NCBI GenBank assembly: GCA_964642175.1
Contig: CAZXOK010000009.1
Location: 53,651-117,650, forward strand
Direction: 5' to 3'
Source: JANQGG01 sp964642175
GTDB taxonomy: Bacteria; Bacteroidota; Chlorobiia; Chlorobiales; Chloroherpetonaceae
DNA length: 64,000 nt
The notes under the pieces are model-generated. The model was not told the DNA's origin. It saw nothing but the letters and a program-made list of their open reading frames with translations, and ran no database searches. Below, piece after piece: positions 1 through 8,951 of the stretch; the stretch's first letter is position 1, and each line of letters starts with the position of its first letter. The position numbers were made by a program, and so were the translations under genes.

Positions 1-251
1 ACTACATAAGCGATCCGGTCCGAGCCGGTTTGGATGCTCTCTGGTGTTAGAACCGCCTTGCAACCAAACCTGGCCAGTTCATCCAAAATCCTCTGGTTGT
101 CGGTTGCCACCAGTACATTCCGGCAAAGCTCGGAGCGTAAGGCTTGCTCATAGGTTCTGACAATGAGTGGCTTGCCGTGTATCTCAGCCAGCATTTTTTC
201 AGATAACCGCGTCGAGTGCAAACGGGCAGGTAAAACAATTGCAATGTTCAT
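1..251 (-). CDS. kdsB: 3-deoxy-manno-octulosonate cytidylyltransferase, N-terminal part
   Basis: This gene is cut by the left window edge, leaving about 84 N-terminal residues of a family that usually has about 250. The reverse strand reads MNIAIVLPARLHSTRLSEK, the nucleotide-binding start typical of KdsB, followed by GKPLIVRTYEQA and VLVATDNQRI. KdsB activates Kdo with CTP for the inner core of lipopolysaccharide in the cytoplasm. Two in-frame ATGs are possible, at 257 and 251; the inner one matches the usual family start. The upstream gene (dtd) stops at 258, so the two are almost certainly co-transcribed. A lipid A gene (lpxC-fabZ) elsewhere in the window agrees with an LPS-type outer membrane. 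Confidence 0.88.
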   Translation of the reverse strand, partial: MNIAIVLPARLHSTRLSEKMLAEIHGKPLIVRTYEQALRSELCRNVLVATDNQRILDELARFGCKAVLTPESIQTGSDRIAYV

Positions 252-257
252 GGGCAT

Positions 258-710
258 TTAATCGGCAGGGGGAGATTCAAGCATTAAGGTTACCGGGCCA
301 TCGTTAATCAGCGAAACCTGCATCATAGCCGCAAATTTTCCTGTTTCAACCAGTACTTTTCCGGTTTGTTTTAAACTGTCTATAAATGCCAGATAGGTTT
401 TCTGGGCCTCCTCGGGTGGTGCAGCCTCACTGAATCCCGGACGGTTTCCCTTCCGGGCATCACCATACAGTGTGAATTGAGAAACACACAAAATACTGCC
501 ACCAACATCCAGGAGCGATTGGTTCATCTTTCCTTCTTCATCTTCAAATATCCTGAGATTCAGGACTTTTTTAGCCAGCCAGTTGACATCTTTTTGGCTA
601 TCGGTATGCGTGATCCCCACAAAGAGCAGCAAACCCTTACCGATGGATCCCACGACTTTTTCTTCAACTGTTACCGATGCTTTAGAAACGCGTTGAACCA
701 TAACTCGCAT
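258..710 (-). CDS. dtd: D-aminoacyl-tRNA deacylase
   Basis: A 150-residue protein, full length for the DTD family, which removes D-amino acids (and mischarged glycine) from tRNA in the cytoplasm. It starts MRVMVQRVSKASV, as the family does. It has both signature motifs: SQFTLYGD in the middle (around residue 77), with the catalytic-site Ser-Gln, and NDGPVT close to the C-terminus, carrying the Gly-Pro motif that enforces chirality. It stands directly before kdsB with no spacer and 103 bases after the DUF167 gene, all on the minus strand. Confidence 0.96.
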   Translation of the reverse strand: MRVMVQRVSKASVTVEEKVVGSIGKGLLLFVGITHTDSQKDVNWLAKKVLNLRIFEDEEGKMNQSLLDVGGSILCVSQFTLYGDARKGNRPGFSEAAPPEEAQKTYLAFIDSLKQTGKVLVETGKFAAMMQVSLINDGPVTLMLESPPAD

Positions 711-813
711 AAGCTGAACACCTGTTTCTTGACAATCTTGAACTTGAAAACGTACAACTATTCTGAGGGAAAACCCAGAAATCAGGGCCTGGAATTATGA
801 AGCGGTAATAAAC

Positions 814-1107
814 TTAACACCAATTAGAAAGGTATTCATGAATGTTTTTTTCACTCAATCCTTTTATCAAAACCCTTTTTTGTTTGGACTGCTGACCTGA
901 GATCAATTGGATTTTATTTTTAGCCACCCCAAATGCACCAGCCAGAGTAGCTAAAAGCACCTTGTTGGCGGCATTATCAACAGGTGGAGACGCTACTTTT
1001 ATCTTCAACATGCCGTTGTACTCGCCAACACATTCGGTTTTGGATGAGTTTGGCTGCACCCTGACGTGCAAAATTATACCTTCATCAGCGAGTTCATAAC
1101 GAACCAT
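814..1107 (-). CDS. DUF167 (YggU) family protein
   Basis: A 97-residue protein with the DUF167/YggU fold signature: an N-terminal strand (ILHVRVQPNSSKTECVG), KIKVASPPVDNAANK in the middle, and LISGQQSKQKRVLIKG towards the end. Members are small soluble proteins of unknown biochemical role, widespread in bacteria and eukaryotes. The length is normal. It follows gatC by 5 bases, so it is probably translated from the same message, and precedes dtd. Family assignment is secure; no function can be inferred from the sequence. Confidence 0.93.
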   Translation of the reverse strand: MVRYELADEGIILHVRVQPNSSKTECVGEYNGMLKIKVASPPVDNAANKVLLATLAGAFGVAKNKIQLISGQQSKQKRVLIKGLSEKNIHEYLSNWC

Positions 1108-1112
1108 GCACC

Positions 1113-1400
1113 CTATCCAATAACTTTTGGCACTTTAAAGAAACGCTCCTGGCTATCGGGCGCATTTTTCAGGGCATCTTCATTTGGAATGGATTCTATA
1201 ACCTGGTCGGGACGCAACACATTGGTGCGATCGTTCATATTGGCAAGTGGCTCTACCTGGGAGGTATCGCACTCATTGAGTTTTTCCACGTAATGCAGGA
1301 TAGTGTTGAGCTCCCTTGTCATTTTCTCTTTCTGATCTTCATTAAAACGCAACTTGGCAAGTGTGGCGATATACTCAACATCTTTTAGGGTAACGGACAT
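1113..1400 (-). CDS. gatC: Asp-tRNA(Asn)/Glu-tRNA(Gln) amidotransferase subunit C
   Basis: A 95-residue protein of usual GatC length. It begins MSVTLKDVEYIATLAKLRF, the conserved helix of the family, has LNTILHYVEKLNECDTSQVEP in the middle (LN...Y...L...D..V.P pattern), and an LRPDQV segment followed by DAPDSQERFFKVPKVI-like C-terminal residues (NAPDSQERFFKVPKVI here). GatC stabilises the GatAB amidase-kinase complex that converts Asp-tRNA(Asn) and Glu-tRNA(Gln) to the amide forms. gatA and gatB are not in this window, so the complex is encoded from scattered loci. First gene of the gatC-DUF167-dtd-kdsB run. Confidence 0.95.
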   Translation of the reverse strand: MSVTLKDVEYIATLAKLRFNEDQKEKMTRELNTILHYVEKLNECDTSQVEPLANMNDRTNVLRPDQVIESIPNEDALKNAPDSQERFFKVPKVIG

Positions 1401-1452
1401 ATTAGGTTTTTCTTAAAATGATTAATAAAATTTTGGTTGAACCGCACATATA

Positions 1453-2976
1453 TCAACGAAAGCGGCGGATTTCACCACTCTTGAGCCGGCTCAAATAGGA
1501 ATCCAGTTCTTCTTTCACTTTTGGTGCAAGAATGTATAACCCAAGCACATTCGGGAAACACATGGCAAAGATCATGGCATCGGTAAAGTTAATCACGCTG
1601 TCGAGCTCCATAGCAGCACCCAGTACTACAAATACACAGAAAATAAACTTGTAGCTTAAATCTGAGGCTTTGTTTTCACCGAAAATATAGGTCCATGCTT
1701 TCAGCCCATAGTAAGACCAGGCGATCATGGTCGAAAACGCAAACATCAAAACAGCCATTGAGAGAACAACCGGGAACCAGGGAATAACACTTTCAAACGC
1801 ACTGGATGTAAGTTCAACACCATCAACACCCTGCTGGGTATAAAGCCCGGTTAGAATGATGACCAGGGCGGTCATGGTACAAACAACTACCGTATCCAGG
1901 AACGGTTCCAACAAAGCCACCAGGCCTTCAGTGATCGGCTCATCGGTTTTTACCGCTGAGTGTGCAATCGGTGCAGAGCCAATGCCGGCTTCGTTGGAAA
2001 AGGCGGCACGTTTAAAGCCCTGGATCATAACCCCAATAACACCACCGGCAACGGCTTGCCCGGTGAAAGCACTTTCTACAATCAATGCCACAACACCTGG
2101 AATGGCCTGAATGTTGGCAAAAATAATAAACAAGGATGCGGTTACATAGATCACAAACATCAGGGGGACCAATTTATCAGTGACCCGTGCAATACTTTTA
2201 ATACCACCAATAATCACAACGCCAACCAGAATAGCAATGATGAGCCCAAATAACCATCCCTGGTTATAGAAAAAACTAGCCTCACCACCCGTAACCACTA
2301 CGAACTGTTTATAGGCCTGGTTGATCTGGAACATATTTCCGCCGCCAAATGAACCACCAATACACATGATCGCAAAAAACACGGCCATTACTTTACCGAA
2401 CCCTTCCCAGCCTTTTTCGGCAAAACCTTTGCTGATGTAATACATCGGGCCGCCTGAAACAGAGCCATCAGGGTTAATATTACGATATTTAACACCCAGC
2501 GTACATTCAACAAATTTTGAGGACATTCCCAGAAGCCCGGCAACGATCATCCAAAACGTGGCGCCCGGACCGCCAAGGGTTATCGCTACGGCAACTCCGG
2601 CAATATTACCTAAACCTATCGTTCCCGATAATGCAGCTGTTAAAGCCTGAAAATGAGAGAGTTCACCTTTCTGGTGATCCGGATTGTCATACACCCCCCG
2701 TATCAGATCTAAAGCCAGTCCAAAGCCTCTGAAATTGATAAATCCCATGTAAATGGTGAAAAATATCGCTCCGAGTAAGAGCCATACCAGTACAAATGGA
2801 ACGGAGGCATCTCCAACCGGGAAGGAATAAAAAATAATTTCTGCAGAAAGATCTGAAATTGGTGCTACAATATCGTTTATGGTTTCATCAATACTTTTAG
2901 CTGAAGGAGATTGAGCCAAAAGTGCCGATGAATTGAAAAACAAAAAACAAAGGCCAAGCAAATAGTTTTTAATCAT
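1453..2976 (-). CDS. Alanine/glycine:cation symporter (AGCS family)
   Basis: A 507-residue integral membrane protein of the sodium:alanine symporter family (AGCS), which takes up alanine or glycine with Na+ or H+. Family motifs include the helix GLGNIAGVAVAITLGGPGATFW, followed by MSSKFVECTLGVKYR, and the segment FKRAAFSNEAGIGSAPIAH. About ten hydrophobic helices are visible. The first 22 residues end in ALLAQ and look like a cleavable signal peptide, which is not standard for AGCS proteins of Proteobacteria. It is followed by gatC after 52 bases. Substrate cannot be told from sequence beyond small neutral amino acids. Confidence 0.93.
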   Translation of the reverse strand: MIKNYLLGLCFLFFNSSALLAQSPSAKSIDETINDIVAPISDLSAEIIFYSFPVGDASVPFVLVWLLLGAIFFTIYMGFINFRGFGLALDLIRGVYDNPDHQKGELSHFQALTAALSGTIGLGNIAGVAVAITLGGPGATFWMIVAGLLGMSSKFVECTLGVKYRNINPDGSVSGGPMYYISKGFAEKGWEGFGKVMAVFFAIMCIGGSFGGGNMFQINQAYKQFVVVTGGEASFFYNQGWLFGLIIAILVGVVIIGGIKSIARVTDKLVPLMFVIYVTASLFIIFANIQAIPGVVALIVESAFTGQAVAGGVIGVMIQGFKRAAFSNEAGIGSAPIAHSAVKTDEPITEGLVALLEPFLDTVVVCTMTALVIILTGLYTQQGVDGVELTSSAFESVIPWFPVVLSMAVLMFAFSTMIAWSYYGLKAWTYIFGENKASDLSYKFIFCVFVVLGAAMELDSVINFTDAMIFAMCFPNVLGLYILAPKVKEELDSYLSRLKSGEIRRFR

Positions 2977-3205
2977 AGTATTTTTTGTTGGTCTTGCCGG
3001 CTATATCGTTGCACTATCCGAAACTGTATGATGTTGTATTCTGAATAATGCTTGCCAAACATGAAAAGTACTTTAGTGCAGTTGCACCAGAAAGCACAAA
3101 ATCCATAAAACTAAGCTTTAAGGTAGGCTAAAATAAAAAACAAAAAAAAGAAATAATAGGCTTGGAAAGTAAAATCCAATTTTTTATAATTGTAGCTTAT
3201 TATTT

Positions 3206-3280
3206 GGAGCCGTAGCTCAGTTTGGTTAGAGCGCCTGCCTGTCACGCAGGAGGTCGCGAGTTCGAGTCTCGTCGGCTCCG
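3206..3280 (+). tRNA. tRNA-Asp (anticodon GUC)
   Basis: A complete 75-base cloverleaf. The acceptor arm GGAGCCG (3206-3212) pairs with CGGCTCC (3273-3279), leaving G as discriminator. D-arm GCTC/GAGC, anticodon stem CCTGC/GCAGG (3234-3238/3246-3250) with loop CTGTCAC and anticodon GTC at 3241-3243, and a T-arm with TTCGAGT are all present. The 3' CCA is not encoded and must be added after transcription. It stands alone between the AGCS transporter promoter side and the TPR genes. Confidence 0.97.
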
Positions 3281-3420
3281 CATAATTTCCCCGCAAAGAT
3301 CATCTTTTTCCACATTTCATCTCAGCATCTAATTACAGGTATTTCACTTTACCGTGATTTAGTGTATTTTCATGTGAGATATGTGAGTTGTAATTATTTC
3401 TTACCCTTAACTTTCCAGAC

Positions 3421-4227
3421 ATGAAAAACAGCTTAGGTAATAACATGCTGAACCCGAAAACAACCATTTTATTATTTATCCTGATCTTGCTCGGGATTCA
3501 ATCGCAGCCGTTAGAAGCCAAAACCAAGCCGTCCAAAATAGACTCGCTTAAAGCGATCATTAACAAAAATCATAGAAACTACTCTGCTCAGTTCACCCTT
3601 GGTCAATTGCTTAAAGAGAAGGGGAAATTAACCCAGGCCGGTTGGTACTTTAAAGAAGCCAGCAATATAAGGCCAAAATCCATTGAAGCCCATTACGAAC
3701 TTGCCAAATGCTACCAGGCTCTCAGACACTATTCAGATGCTGCTAATGTCTATCGAATAGTAGTGAGACTGGATCCTTATTTTCTGGAAGCATACAATGG
3801 TCTGGCCCAATGTTATATTCAGCAAAAACAGTACAAGATGGCCATTTCTTCCTCCTACAATGCCTTATCGCTCGATAGCAGTTCATTTGTAGCCTATTTG
3901 AACTATGGCAGGGCAAAAGTTGCGCTGGAAGATTACAACGCCGGGCTCTCTGCTCTGGCAAAAGCCACCAACCTCAATCCCAAATACCCTCTTACTTATA
4001 AGTATCTTGGCGATGCGTTTTTAAAGATGAAAAAATATCCCGATGCCATTAATGCTTATAAAAAGTACCTGGCTTTTCCTGAAGCAAAACCAACTGCTTA
4101 CTTTAAACTGGGGCTTATTTATGTCTCAAGAAATCAAAAGAAAGACGCCCAGAAGGTTTATCAAAAACTCAGAACTATCCATCCGCGCTTAGGCACAAAA
4201 TTACGCCACCGTATCGAAATCATGTAA
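3421..4227 (+). CDS. TPR-repeat protein with N-terminal signal/anchor
   Basis: A 268-residue protein with a hydrophobic N-terminal segment (about residues 14-30, ending near PLEAK) that is probably a signal peptide, followed by about six tetratricopeptide repeats from residue 55 to 265, recognisable by repeated A.Y.LG/A...Y..A...Y patterns such as AHYELAKCYQALRHYSDA and PLTYKYLGDAFLKMKKYPDA. TPR arrays bind protein partners; it is likely periplasmic. The start could be the second Met at codon 9 (3445). It leads a plus-strand run with another TPR protein and UDP-glucose dehydrogenase, which may point to a role in envelope polysaccharide work, but that is inference from position only. Confidence 0.88.
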   Translation: MKNSLGNNMLNPKTTILLFILILLGIQSQPLEAKTKPSKIDSLKAIINKNHRNYSAQFTLGQLLKEKGKLTQAGWYFKEASNIRPKSIEAHYELAKCYQALRHYSDAANVYRIVVRLDPYFLEAYNGLAQCYIQQKQYKMAISSSYNALSLDSSSFVAYLNYGRAKVALEDYNAGLSALAKATNLNPKYPLTYKYLGDAFLKMKKYPDAINAYKKYLAFPEAKPTAYFKLGLIYVSRNQKKDAQKVYQKLRTIHPRLGTKLRHRIEIM

Positions 4228-4319
4228 TTATTTAATTCTTAGGTGATGATGATATACTCTTACCCAACAGGTACAGAGTGCATGTGGCCGTTTTTTAATA
4301 ATCAAATCTATACCGTTAC

Positions 4320-4907
4320 ATGACACGTGCATTCACTATTTCTCTAATGTGGTGCCTGACTCTCTTTTTCTGGGGTTGCCAGGCCAATCAAGGGATTGAA
4401 AAACTTCAGCGAGAAGTATGGCAAAATCCCAAAAATACGCGAGCCTTGTTTAAACTGGGTGCAGCATATGGTGGAATGGAAGATTATGAGAATGCCAGTA
4501 AAACACTGGAGAAACTCGTCAGGATTGATTCCACAGATGCTTTGGCGTATTCAGCATTAGGTGCGGCTTATTTTAATATGGAACAATACTCAAAAGCAAT
4601 GGTTGCCTTTCAAAAAACAGTTGAACTGGACTCGGGTGTTACCGACTACTACTCCGATTTAGCCAACACTTATTTCCAGTTAAAGAAATATCAAAAGGCT
4701 GTTTTGTCCTACCACAGGATCCTGAAACTTGATCCATCATTAACCGACACCTACTATAACCTGGGACTTTGTTATGGATATCTCGGAGATCGGGCCAAAG
4801 CTATAGCGGCTCTGGATAAGCTTACTCCCGAGAACTCCTATTTGGCTTCATCACTGGAAAGCAAGTTGGAAAACCTCTTTAATATGGATAAATCATCCGA
4901 AAACTAA
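4320..4907 (+). CDS. TPR-repeat lipoprotein
   Basis: A 195-residue protein whose N-terminus (MTRAFTISLMWCLTLFFWGC) has a lipobox-like FFWGC, so Cys20 is probably lipidated. The rest is about four TPR units, for example LAYSALGAAYFNMEQYSKA and DTYYNLGLCYGYLGDRAKA. It lies 92 bases after the first TPR gene and 11 bases before ugd, suggesting co-transcription with the dehydrogenase. Likely a periplasm-facing, membrane-anchored scaffold. No family name beyond TPR can be given. Confidence 0.88.
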   Translation: MTRAFTISLMWCLTLFFWGCQANQGIEKLQREVWQNPKNTRALFKLGAAYGGMEDYENASKTLEKLVRIDSTDALAYSALGAAYFNMEQYSKAMVAFQKTVELDSGVTDYYSDLANTYFQLKKYQKAVLSYHRILKLDPSLTDTYYNLGLCYGYLGDRAKAIAALDKLTPENSYLASSLESKLENLFNMDKSSEN

Positions 4908-4918
4908 ACTGAAAAGCC

Positions 4919-6232
4919 ATGAAAAAAGTCGCAGTTATTGGAACCGGATATGTTGGCCTGGTGGCCGGCACGTGTTTTGCTGAAACCGGCAACGATGTTG
5001 TTTGTGTAGATATCGATCAATCCAAAGTTGAAAAACTCTCTGGTGGTACCGTAACGATTTATGAACCCGGACTGGAAGTAATTTTTAAGCGTAATTTACG
5101 GGAAGAACGTCTTTGCTTTACAACAGATCTTGAGATGGCTGTAAAACAAAGTGATATCATTTTCCTTGCTCTGCCAACACCTCCGGATGAAGATGGCTCA
5201 GCTGATCTTAAATATGTACTGGGTGTGGCCGAACAGATCGGCAAAATTATTACGTCTTACAAAGTAATTGTCAATAAAAGCACCGTACCTGTAGGTACAG
5301 CCAAAAAAGTGCGCGATAAAATATCTGAAAATACCACATGCGAATTTGATGTGGTCAGTAATCCTGAATTTCTCAGAGAAGGTGTTGCTGTTGATGATTT
5401 CCTTAAGCCAGATCGCGTGGTTATTGGCAGCTCGTCTGAGCGGGCTTTAAGTATTATGAAAGAACTATACGAACCCTTTGTTCGCCAGGGCAACCCGATT
5501 ATCACTATGGATGAACCCAGCGCTGAAATGACCAAATACACAGCCAACTCGATGCTTGCCCTTCGTATTTCATTCATGAACGAAATTGCAAATCTCTGCG
5601 ATAAAGTTGGTGCCAATGTAGATATGGTGCGCCGCGGTATCGGTACAGATTTTCGTATCGGCAAACACTTCCTGTATTCGGGTGTCGGCTATGGCGGCAG
5701 CTGTTTTCCAAAGGATGTCAAAGCGCTTATTAAAACTTCAACTGATTATGATTACGATTTCCAGATCCTGAAATCGGCAGAGGATGTCAACCAGCGCCAG
5801 AAACATATCCTGGTTAAAAAAATGGAAAACCATTATGGCTCATCAAAAGAGTTGAGTGGCAAAACATTTGCAGTATGGGGATTAGCCTTTAAACCAAATA
5901 CCGATGACATCCGCGAAGCCCCGGCCCTGGTTATTATTGATGACTTGCTGGCCAAAGGTGCGAAAATTAAAGCCTACGATCCGGAAGCAATGGACAATGT
6001 TCGTCCTAATTATGAAGACAGTATCACATTCTGTGATTCTATGTACGAAGTTCTGGATTATAGCGATGCACTGATTATCGTCACGGAATGGAATGAGTTT
6101 AGAAATCCAAACTTTGATAAAGTTAATGCACGGCTCAACAACAAACTTATTTTTGATGGACGAAATGTATTTGATCCGGAAAAAATGATAGATTTGGGCT
6201 ATACATACATTAGTATCGGCCGTCCGCAATAA
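4919..6232 (+). CDS. ugd: UDP-glucose 6-dehydrogenase
   Basis: A 437-residue, full-length member of the UDP-glucose/GDP-mannose dehydrogenase family, which oxidises UDP-glucose twice with NAD+ to UDP-glucuronate for polysaccharide and glycolipid synthesis. The Rossmann motif GTGYVGLVAGTCFAE is at residues 8-22; the active-site cysteine lies in GVGYGGSCFPKDVKAL near residue 260; the helix with NSMLALRISFMNEIANLC is the family's central dimer helix; and the C-terminal domain has AVWGLAFKPNTDDIREAP. It starts 11 bases after the TPR lipoprotein and is followed by a strong terminator, so it closes the 3.4-6.2 kb operon. Confidence 0.96.
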   Translation: MKKVAVIGTGYVGLVAGTCFAETGNDVVCVDIDQSKVEKLSGGTVTIYEPGLEVIFKRNLREERLCFTTDLEMAVKQSDIIFLALPTPPDEDGSADLKYVLGVAEQIGKIITSYKVIVNKSTVPVGTAKKVRDKISENTTCEFDVVSNPEFLREGVAVDDFLKPDRVVIGSSSERALSIMKELYEPFVRQGNPIITMDEPSAEMTKYTANSMLALRISFMNEIANLCDKVGANVDMVRRGIGTDFRIGKHFLYSGVGYGGSCFPKDVKALIKTSTDYDYDFQILKSAEDVNQRQKHILVKKMENHYGSSKELSGKTFAVWGLAFKPNTDDIREAPALVIIDDLLAKGAKIKAYDPEAMDNVRPNYEDSITFCDSMYEVLDYSDALIIVTEWNEFRNPNFDKVNARLNNKLIFDGRNVFDPEKMIDLGYTYISIGRPQ

Positions 6233-6249
6233 ACAACTGCAGTTTCTTT

Positions 6250-6284
6250 AAAGGTGCTTTGGCTTTCCAGAGCACCTTTTGTTA
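6250..6284 (+). terminator. Rho-independent terminator after ugd
   Basis: AAAGGTGCTTTGG (6250-6262) pairs with CCAGAGCACCTTT (6267-6279) around a CTTT loop, one G-T wobble in a 13-bp stem, followed by TGTTATTTT. It lies 18 bases after the ugd stop. Confidence 0.85.
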
Positions 6285-6322
6285 TTTTAACAAGCCTTAA
6301 GGATTCTAACCATTGTATTACT

Positions 6323-7063
6323 TTGGACATATCAACTGATTTACCCGGAGGCTTGTATATTGTAGCAACGCCTATTGGCAATTTGGAGGATATTAGCCTT
6401 CGCGCCATACGGGTGTTGAAACAAGCAGATATTCTGGCATGTGAAGATACCCGCCACACCAGGAAACTCTTAACTCATTTCAACATTACAGAAAAAAAGC
6501 TTCTGAGTTATCATAATTTTAACGAAGCAAAGCAAAGCCATGCTCTGGTTGAAGAGATAAAAAGCGGAAAACGGGTGGCTCTGGTTTCAGATGCCGGTAC
6601 GCCCAGTGTTTCCGATCCCGGCTTTTTTTTGATTCGTTTGATCAATGAACACAACCTTCCAATATTCCCGATTCCCGGGCCAAGCGCTCTCACGGCGGCC
6701 TTGTCTGTTTCACCCATCCCGATCAACCGGTTTCATTTCGAGGGATTCCTTCCGCAAAAAAAAGGGCGTCAGACACGCTTAAAGCTTTTAAGCCAAATAG
6801 ATGAAAGCCTGATCTTTTATGAGTCGCCTCACAGAATTGTAAAACTTTGCGATGAGATCCTGACCCACATGGGTGATCGGCTGATGATGGTTGGGCGTGA
6901 GCTGACCAAACTCCATGAAGAACTTATCACCGATCGCGTGTCGGTGATCCGCGAGTCGTTTTCAGGAAAAACCGTTCGTGGAGAATTTGTTGTAGTGGTG
7001 GAAGGCAAACAAACATTTTTGAAAAAATCATCCCAGGAAAAACCAGATGAAGATCGTTCGTAG
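6323..7063 (+). CDS. rsmI: 16S rRNA (cytidine(1402)-2'-O)-methyltransferase
   Basis: A tetrapyrrole-methylase-fold protein that uses SAM to methylate the ribose of C1402 in 16S rRNA, near the decoding centre. Family hallmarks are GGLYIVATPIGNLEDISLRA close to the N-terminus, LACEDTRHTRKLL, LVSDAGTPSVSDPGF, PIPGPSALTAALS and FEGFLPQKKGRQ. The open frame reaches back to an ATG at 6254, but that codon is inside the ugd terminator hairpin and the extra residues are not family-like. I therefore place the start at the TTG at 6323, with an AAGGA 18 bases upstream; this is uncertain. It overlaps panC by 17 bases. Confidence 0.9.
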   Translation: MDISTDLPGGLYIVATPIGNLEDISLRAIRVLKQADILACEDTRHTRKLLTHFNITEKKLLSYHNFNEAKQSHALVEEIKSGKRVALVSDAGTPSVSDPGFFLIRLINEHNLPIFPIPGPSALTAALSVSPIPINRFHFEGFLPQKKGRQTRLKLLSQIDESLIFYESPHRIVKLCDEILTHMGDRLMMVGRELTKLHEELITDRVSVIRESFSGKTVRGEFVVVVEGKQTFLKKSSQEKPDEDRS

Positions 7064-7898
7064 TACATTTGAGATGCTGGCATTTGCCGAAACCGCCCGT
7101 TTAAAACGCCAAACGCTGGCCCTGGTTCCCACTATGGGCGCTCTGCACAAGGGCCATTTAAGCCTGGTTGAGCTGGCAAAAAACTATGCCGATGTAACCA
7201 TCCTTTCGGTTTTTGTTAATCCCCTCCAATTCGGACCGGGTGAAGATTTTGAGAAATACCCACGAGATTTCGACCTGGATGAAAAGATGGCTGAATCGGC
7301 CGGGGTAAATGTCTTGTTTTATCCTACCAAAGAAGACCTTTATCCCGACGACTATTACAGCTATGTTTGTGTGGACTCTCTGACCAATTATTTTGAAGGC
7401 GATATCCGGCCCGACCATTTCAAAGGTGTTACCACCATTGTCTGCAAGCTGTTCAATATCACTAAGCCTCATGTGGCGGTTTTTGGCCAAAAAGATGCCC
7501 AACAACTGGCCATTCTAAGAACAATGACCGCCGACCTGAATTTTGATATCAAAATCGTTGGCGCGCCAATTATCAGGGAAAATGATGGCCTGGCCATGAG
7601 TTCGCGAAATGTGTATTTATCCAATGACGAACGCTCCCAGGCAACCGTGCTTTATGAAACCATAAATTTGGTAAAAGAAAAGCTTGAAGTAGGATTGTAC
7701 AATATCCATGAGCTGCTTGAAATGGCCAAATCAAACCTTTCCAAAGCTCCGCTCGGAACAATAGATTATATTCAGGTGGTTGATGCCTCAACCTTTAAAC
7801 CAGCCGAAAAGCTGCAAAAAGGTGATGAGTACATCTTTATCCTGGCTGTTAAATTTGGCTCAACCCGGCTCTTGGATAATTACCATTTTACGCTTTAG
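7047..7898 (+). CDS. panC: Pantothenate synthetase
   Basis: A 283-residue, full-length pantoate-beta-alanine ligase, which makes pantothenate from pantoate, beta-alanine and ATP on the route to coenzyme A. Motifs are PTMGALHKGHLSLVE (the HIGH-like ATP site), FVNPLQFGPGEDFEKYPR, HFKGVTTIVCKLFN, FGQKDAQQLAILR and the KMSKS-like MSSRNVYLS. The start overlaps the end of rsmI by 17 bases, implying coupled expression. The stop is only 3 bases from the stop of the convergent PorV-like gene, with no room for a separate terminator between them. Confidence 0.96.
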   Translation: MKIVRSTFEMLAFAETARLKRQTLALVPTMGALHKGHLSLVELAKNYADVTILSVFVNPLQFGPGEDFEKYPRDFDLDEKMAESAGVNVLFYPTKEDLYPDDYYSYVCVDSLTNYFEGDIRPDHFKGVTTIVCKLFNITKPHVAVFGQKDAQQLAILRTMTADLNFDIKIVGAPIIRENDGLAMSSRNVYLSNDERSQATVLYETINLVKEKLEVGLYNIHELLEMAKSNLSKAPLGTIDYIQVVDASTFKPAEKLQKGDEYIFILAVKFGSTRLLDNYHFTL

Positions 7899-7901
7899 GC
7901 T

Positions 7902-8951
7902 CTATAAAATAAGCTTTACCGAAAAAGCATGGTTTCCCGAGAAATACCTGGCCGATCGATAGGCGTAGTTAAAGGACATATGATACCCTTTCAGGCTGTA
8001 ATTTATCCCGCTTCCCAAAGCGTAACTGGATGAAAAGACACTTTCCCCGGTATTTTCCAAATCCAGTTCAAAACCTGAACGCAAAAAAAACTGCTCCCGA
8101 AAATCATATTCCAGGCCAAGATGCAGGTCATCGCTCTGAAACCCATATTGCTTGTAGCTCAGCATCCAGTTGAGTGCATTAAATCGGTTCAGGCGATTTT
8201 GCGCGGCAATAGAGACTTCAAAACTTGTGGGCAATTCAAATTCAGCAGTTTGTATTTCTGTTTGAGCTGAGTTTTGCGAAGGCTCCGATTCCAGGGAACT
8301 GCCCCCAAAACTCATGTTCGGGCCAAGGTTCTGAAACACAAGTCCTAACTCAAACCCAAAAGGTGTAGCTATTTGCAGGCCCAGGTCAAAAGCCACTCCC
8401 ATTGCCCTTGCCCGGATTATTTCTTCGTGGATATACTTTAGTGCAACCCCGGTTTGAATGTTTTCAGCAATATTTCCGGCCCAGCCAAATGAAGCTACAA
8501 AATAGGTAGGTGAAAAATCCCGGCCCAACTCGCCTTCAGGATCATCGGAGGTTGTAAGCGGGATCTGCCCAAAATCAACGGAGCGGATCATCAAACCCAG
8601 GGCGCCAAACTGTCCGATAGGCAAACCACCCGTTAACTCATGCAATCGGATATCGGCAAGGTAGCTCAGGGTTGAAAATTGTAAGGCCGGAGATGGCAGT
8701 TGCGCCAATCCTGCCGGATTCCAAAACATGGCCTCTGGGCCACTAACCCTTGCCCCTACCGCACCACCGAGGCTTATGCCTGCTGGATCAACCGGAATTA
8801 AAACTTCTGTAGCCCCGGCTGTGCCCGAACGGGTGTCATCAGCTGCCAAAACGTTACTGTCTTCAAGATTTATTACCCAAAAGAGTCCTATCAGGAGCCC
8901 AATCCGGAAAGGCAGCAAAAACCGGGATATGTTTTTAATCCAATGGATCAT
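7902..8951 (-). CDS. PorV/PorQ-family outer-membrane protein
   Basis: A 349-residue protein with an N-terminal signal segment and the family's mature start pattern: an AGATEVLIPVDPAGISLGGA block followed by VSGPEAMFWNPAGLA, as in PorV/PorQ and UPF0164 proteins. The remainder alternates short amphipathic strands, as expected for a FadL-like beta barrel. PorV is the T9SS outer-membrane shuttle that recognises the C-terminal sorting domain and hands cargo on. Its ATG shares one base with the TGA of the upstream 1161-residue secreted protein (TGATG), implying translational coupling to that likely partner. Whether it is the general PorV or a dedicated paralogue cannot be told. Confidence 0.86.
   Translation of the reverse strand: MIHWIKNISRFLLPFRIGLLIGLFWVINLEDSNVLAADDTRSGTAGATEVLIPVDPAGISLGGAVGARVSGPEAMFWNPAGLAQLPSPALQFSTLSYLADIRLHELTGGLPIGQFGALGLMIRSVDFGQIPLTTSDDPEGELGRDFSPTYFVASFGWAGNIAENIQTGVALKYIHEEIIRARAMGVAFDLGLQIATPFGFELGLVFQNLGPNMSFGGSSLESEPSQNSAQTEIQTAEFELPTSFEVSIAAQNRLNRFNALNWMLSYKQYGFQSDDLHLGLEYDFREQFFLRSGFELDLENTGESVFSSSYALGSGINYSLKGYHMSFNYAYRSARYFSGNHAFSVKLIL

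Noticed and set aside
3111..3296. Minus-strand open frame of 61 residues across the tRNA gene
   Set aside because: It is the antisense of tRNA-Asp and its flanks; the peptide is a well-known artefact type (EPTRLELATSCVTGRRS).
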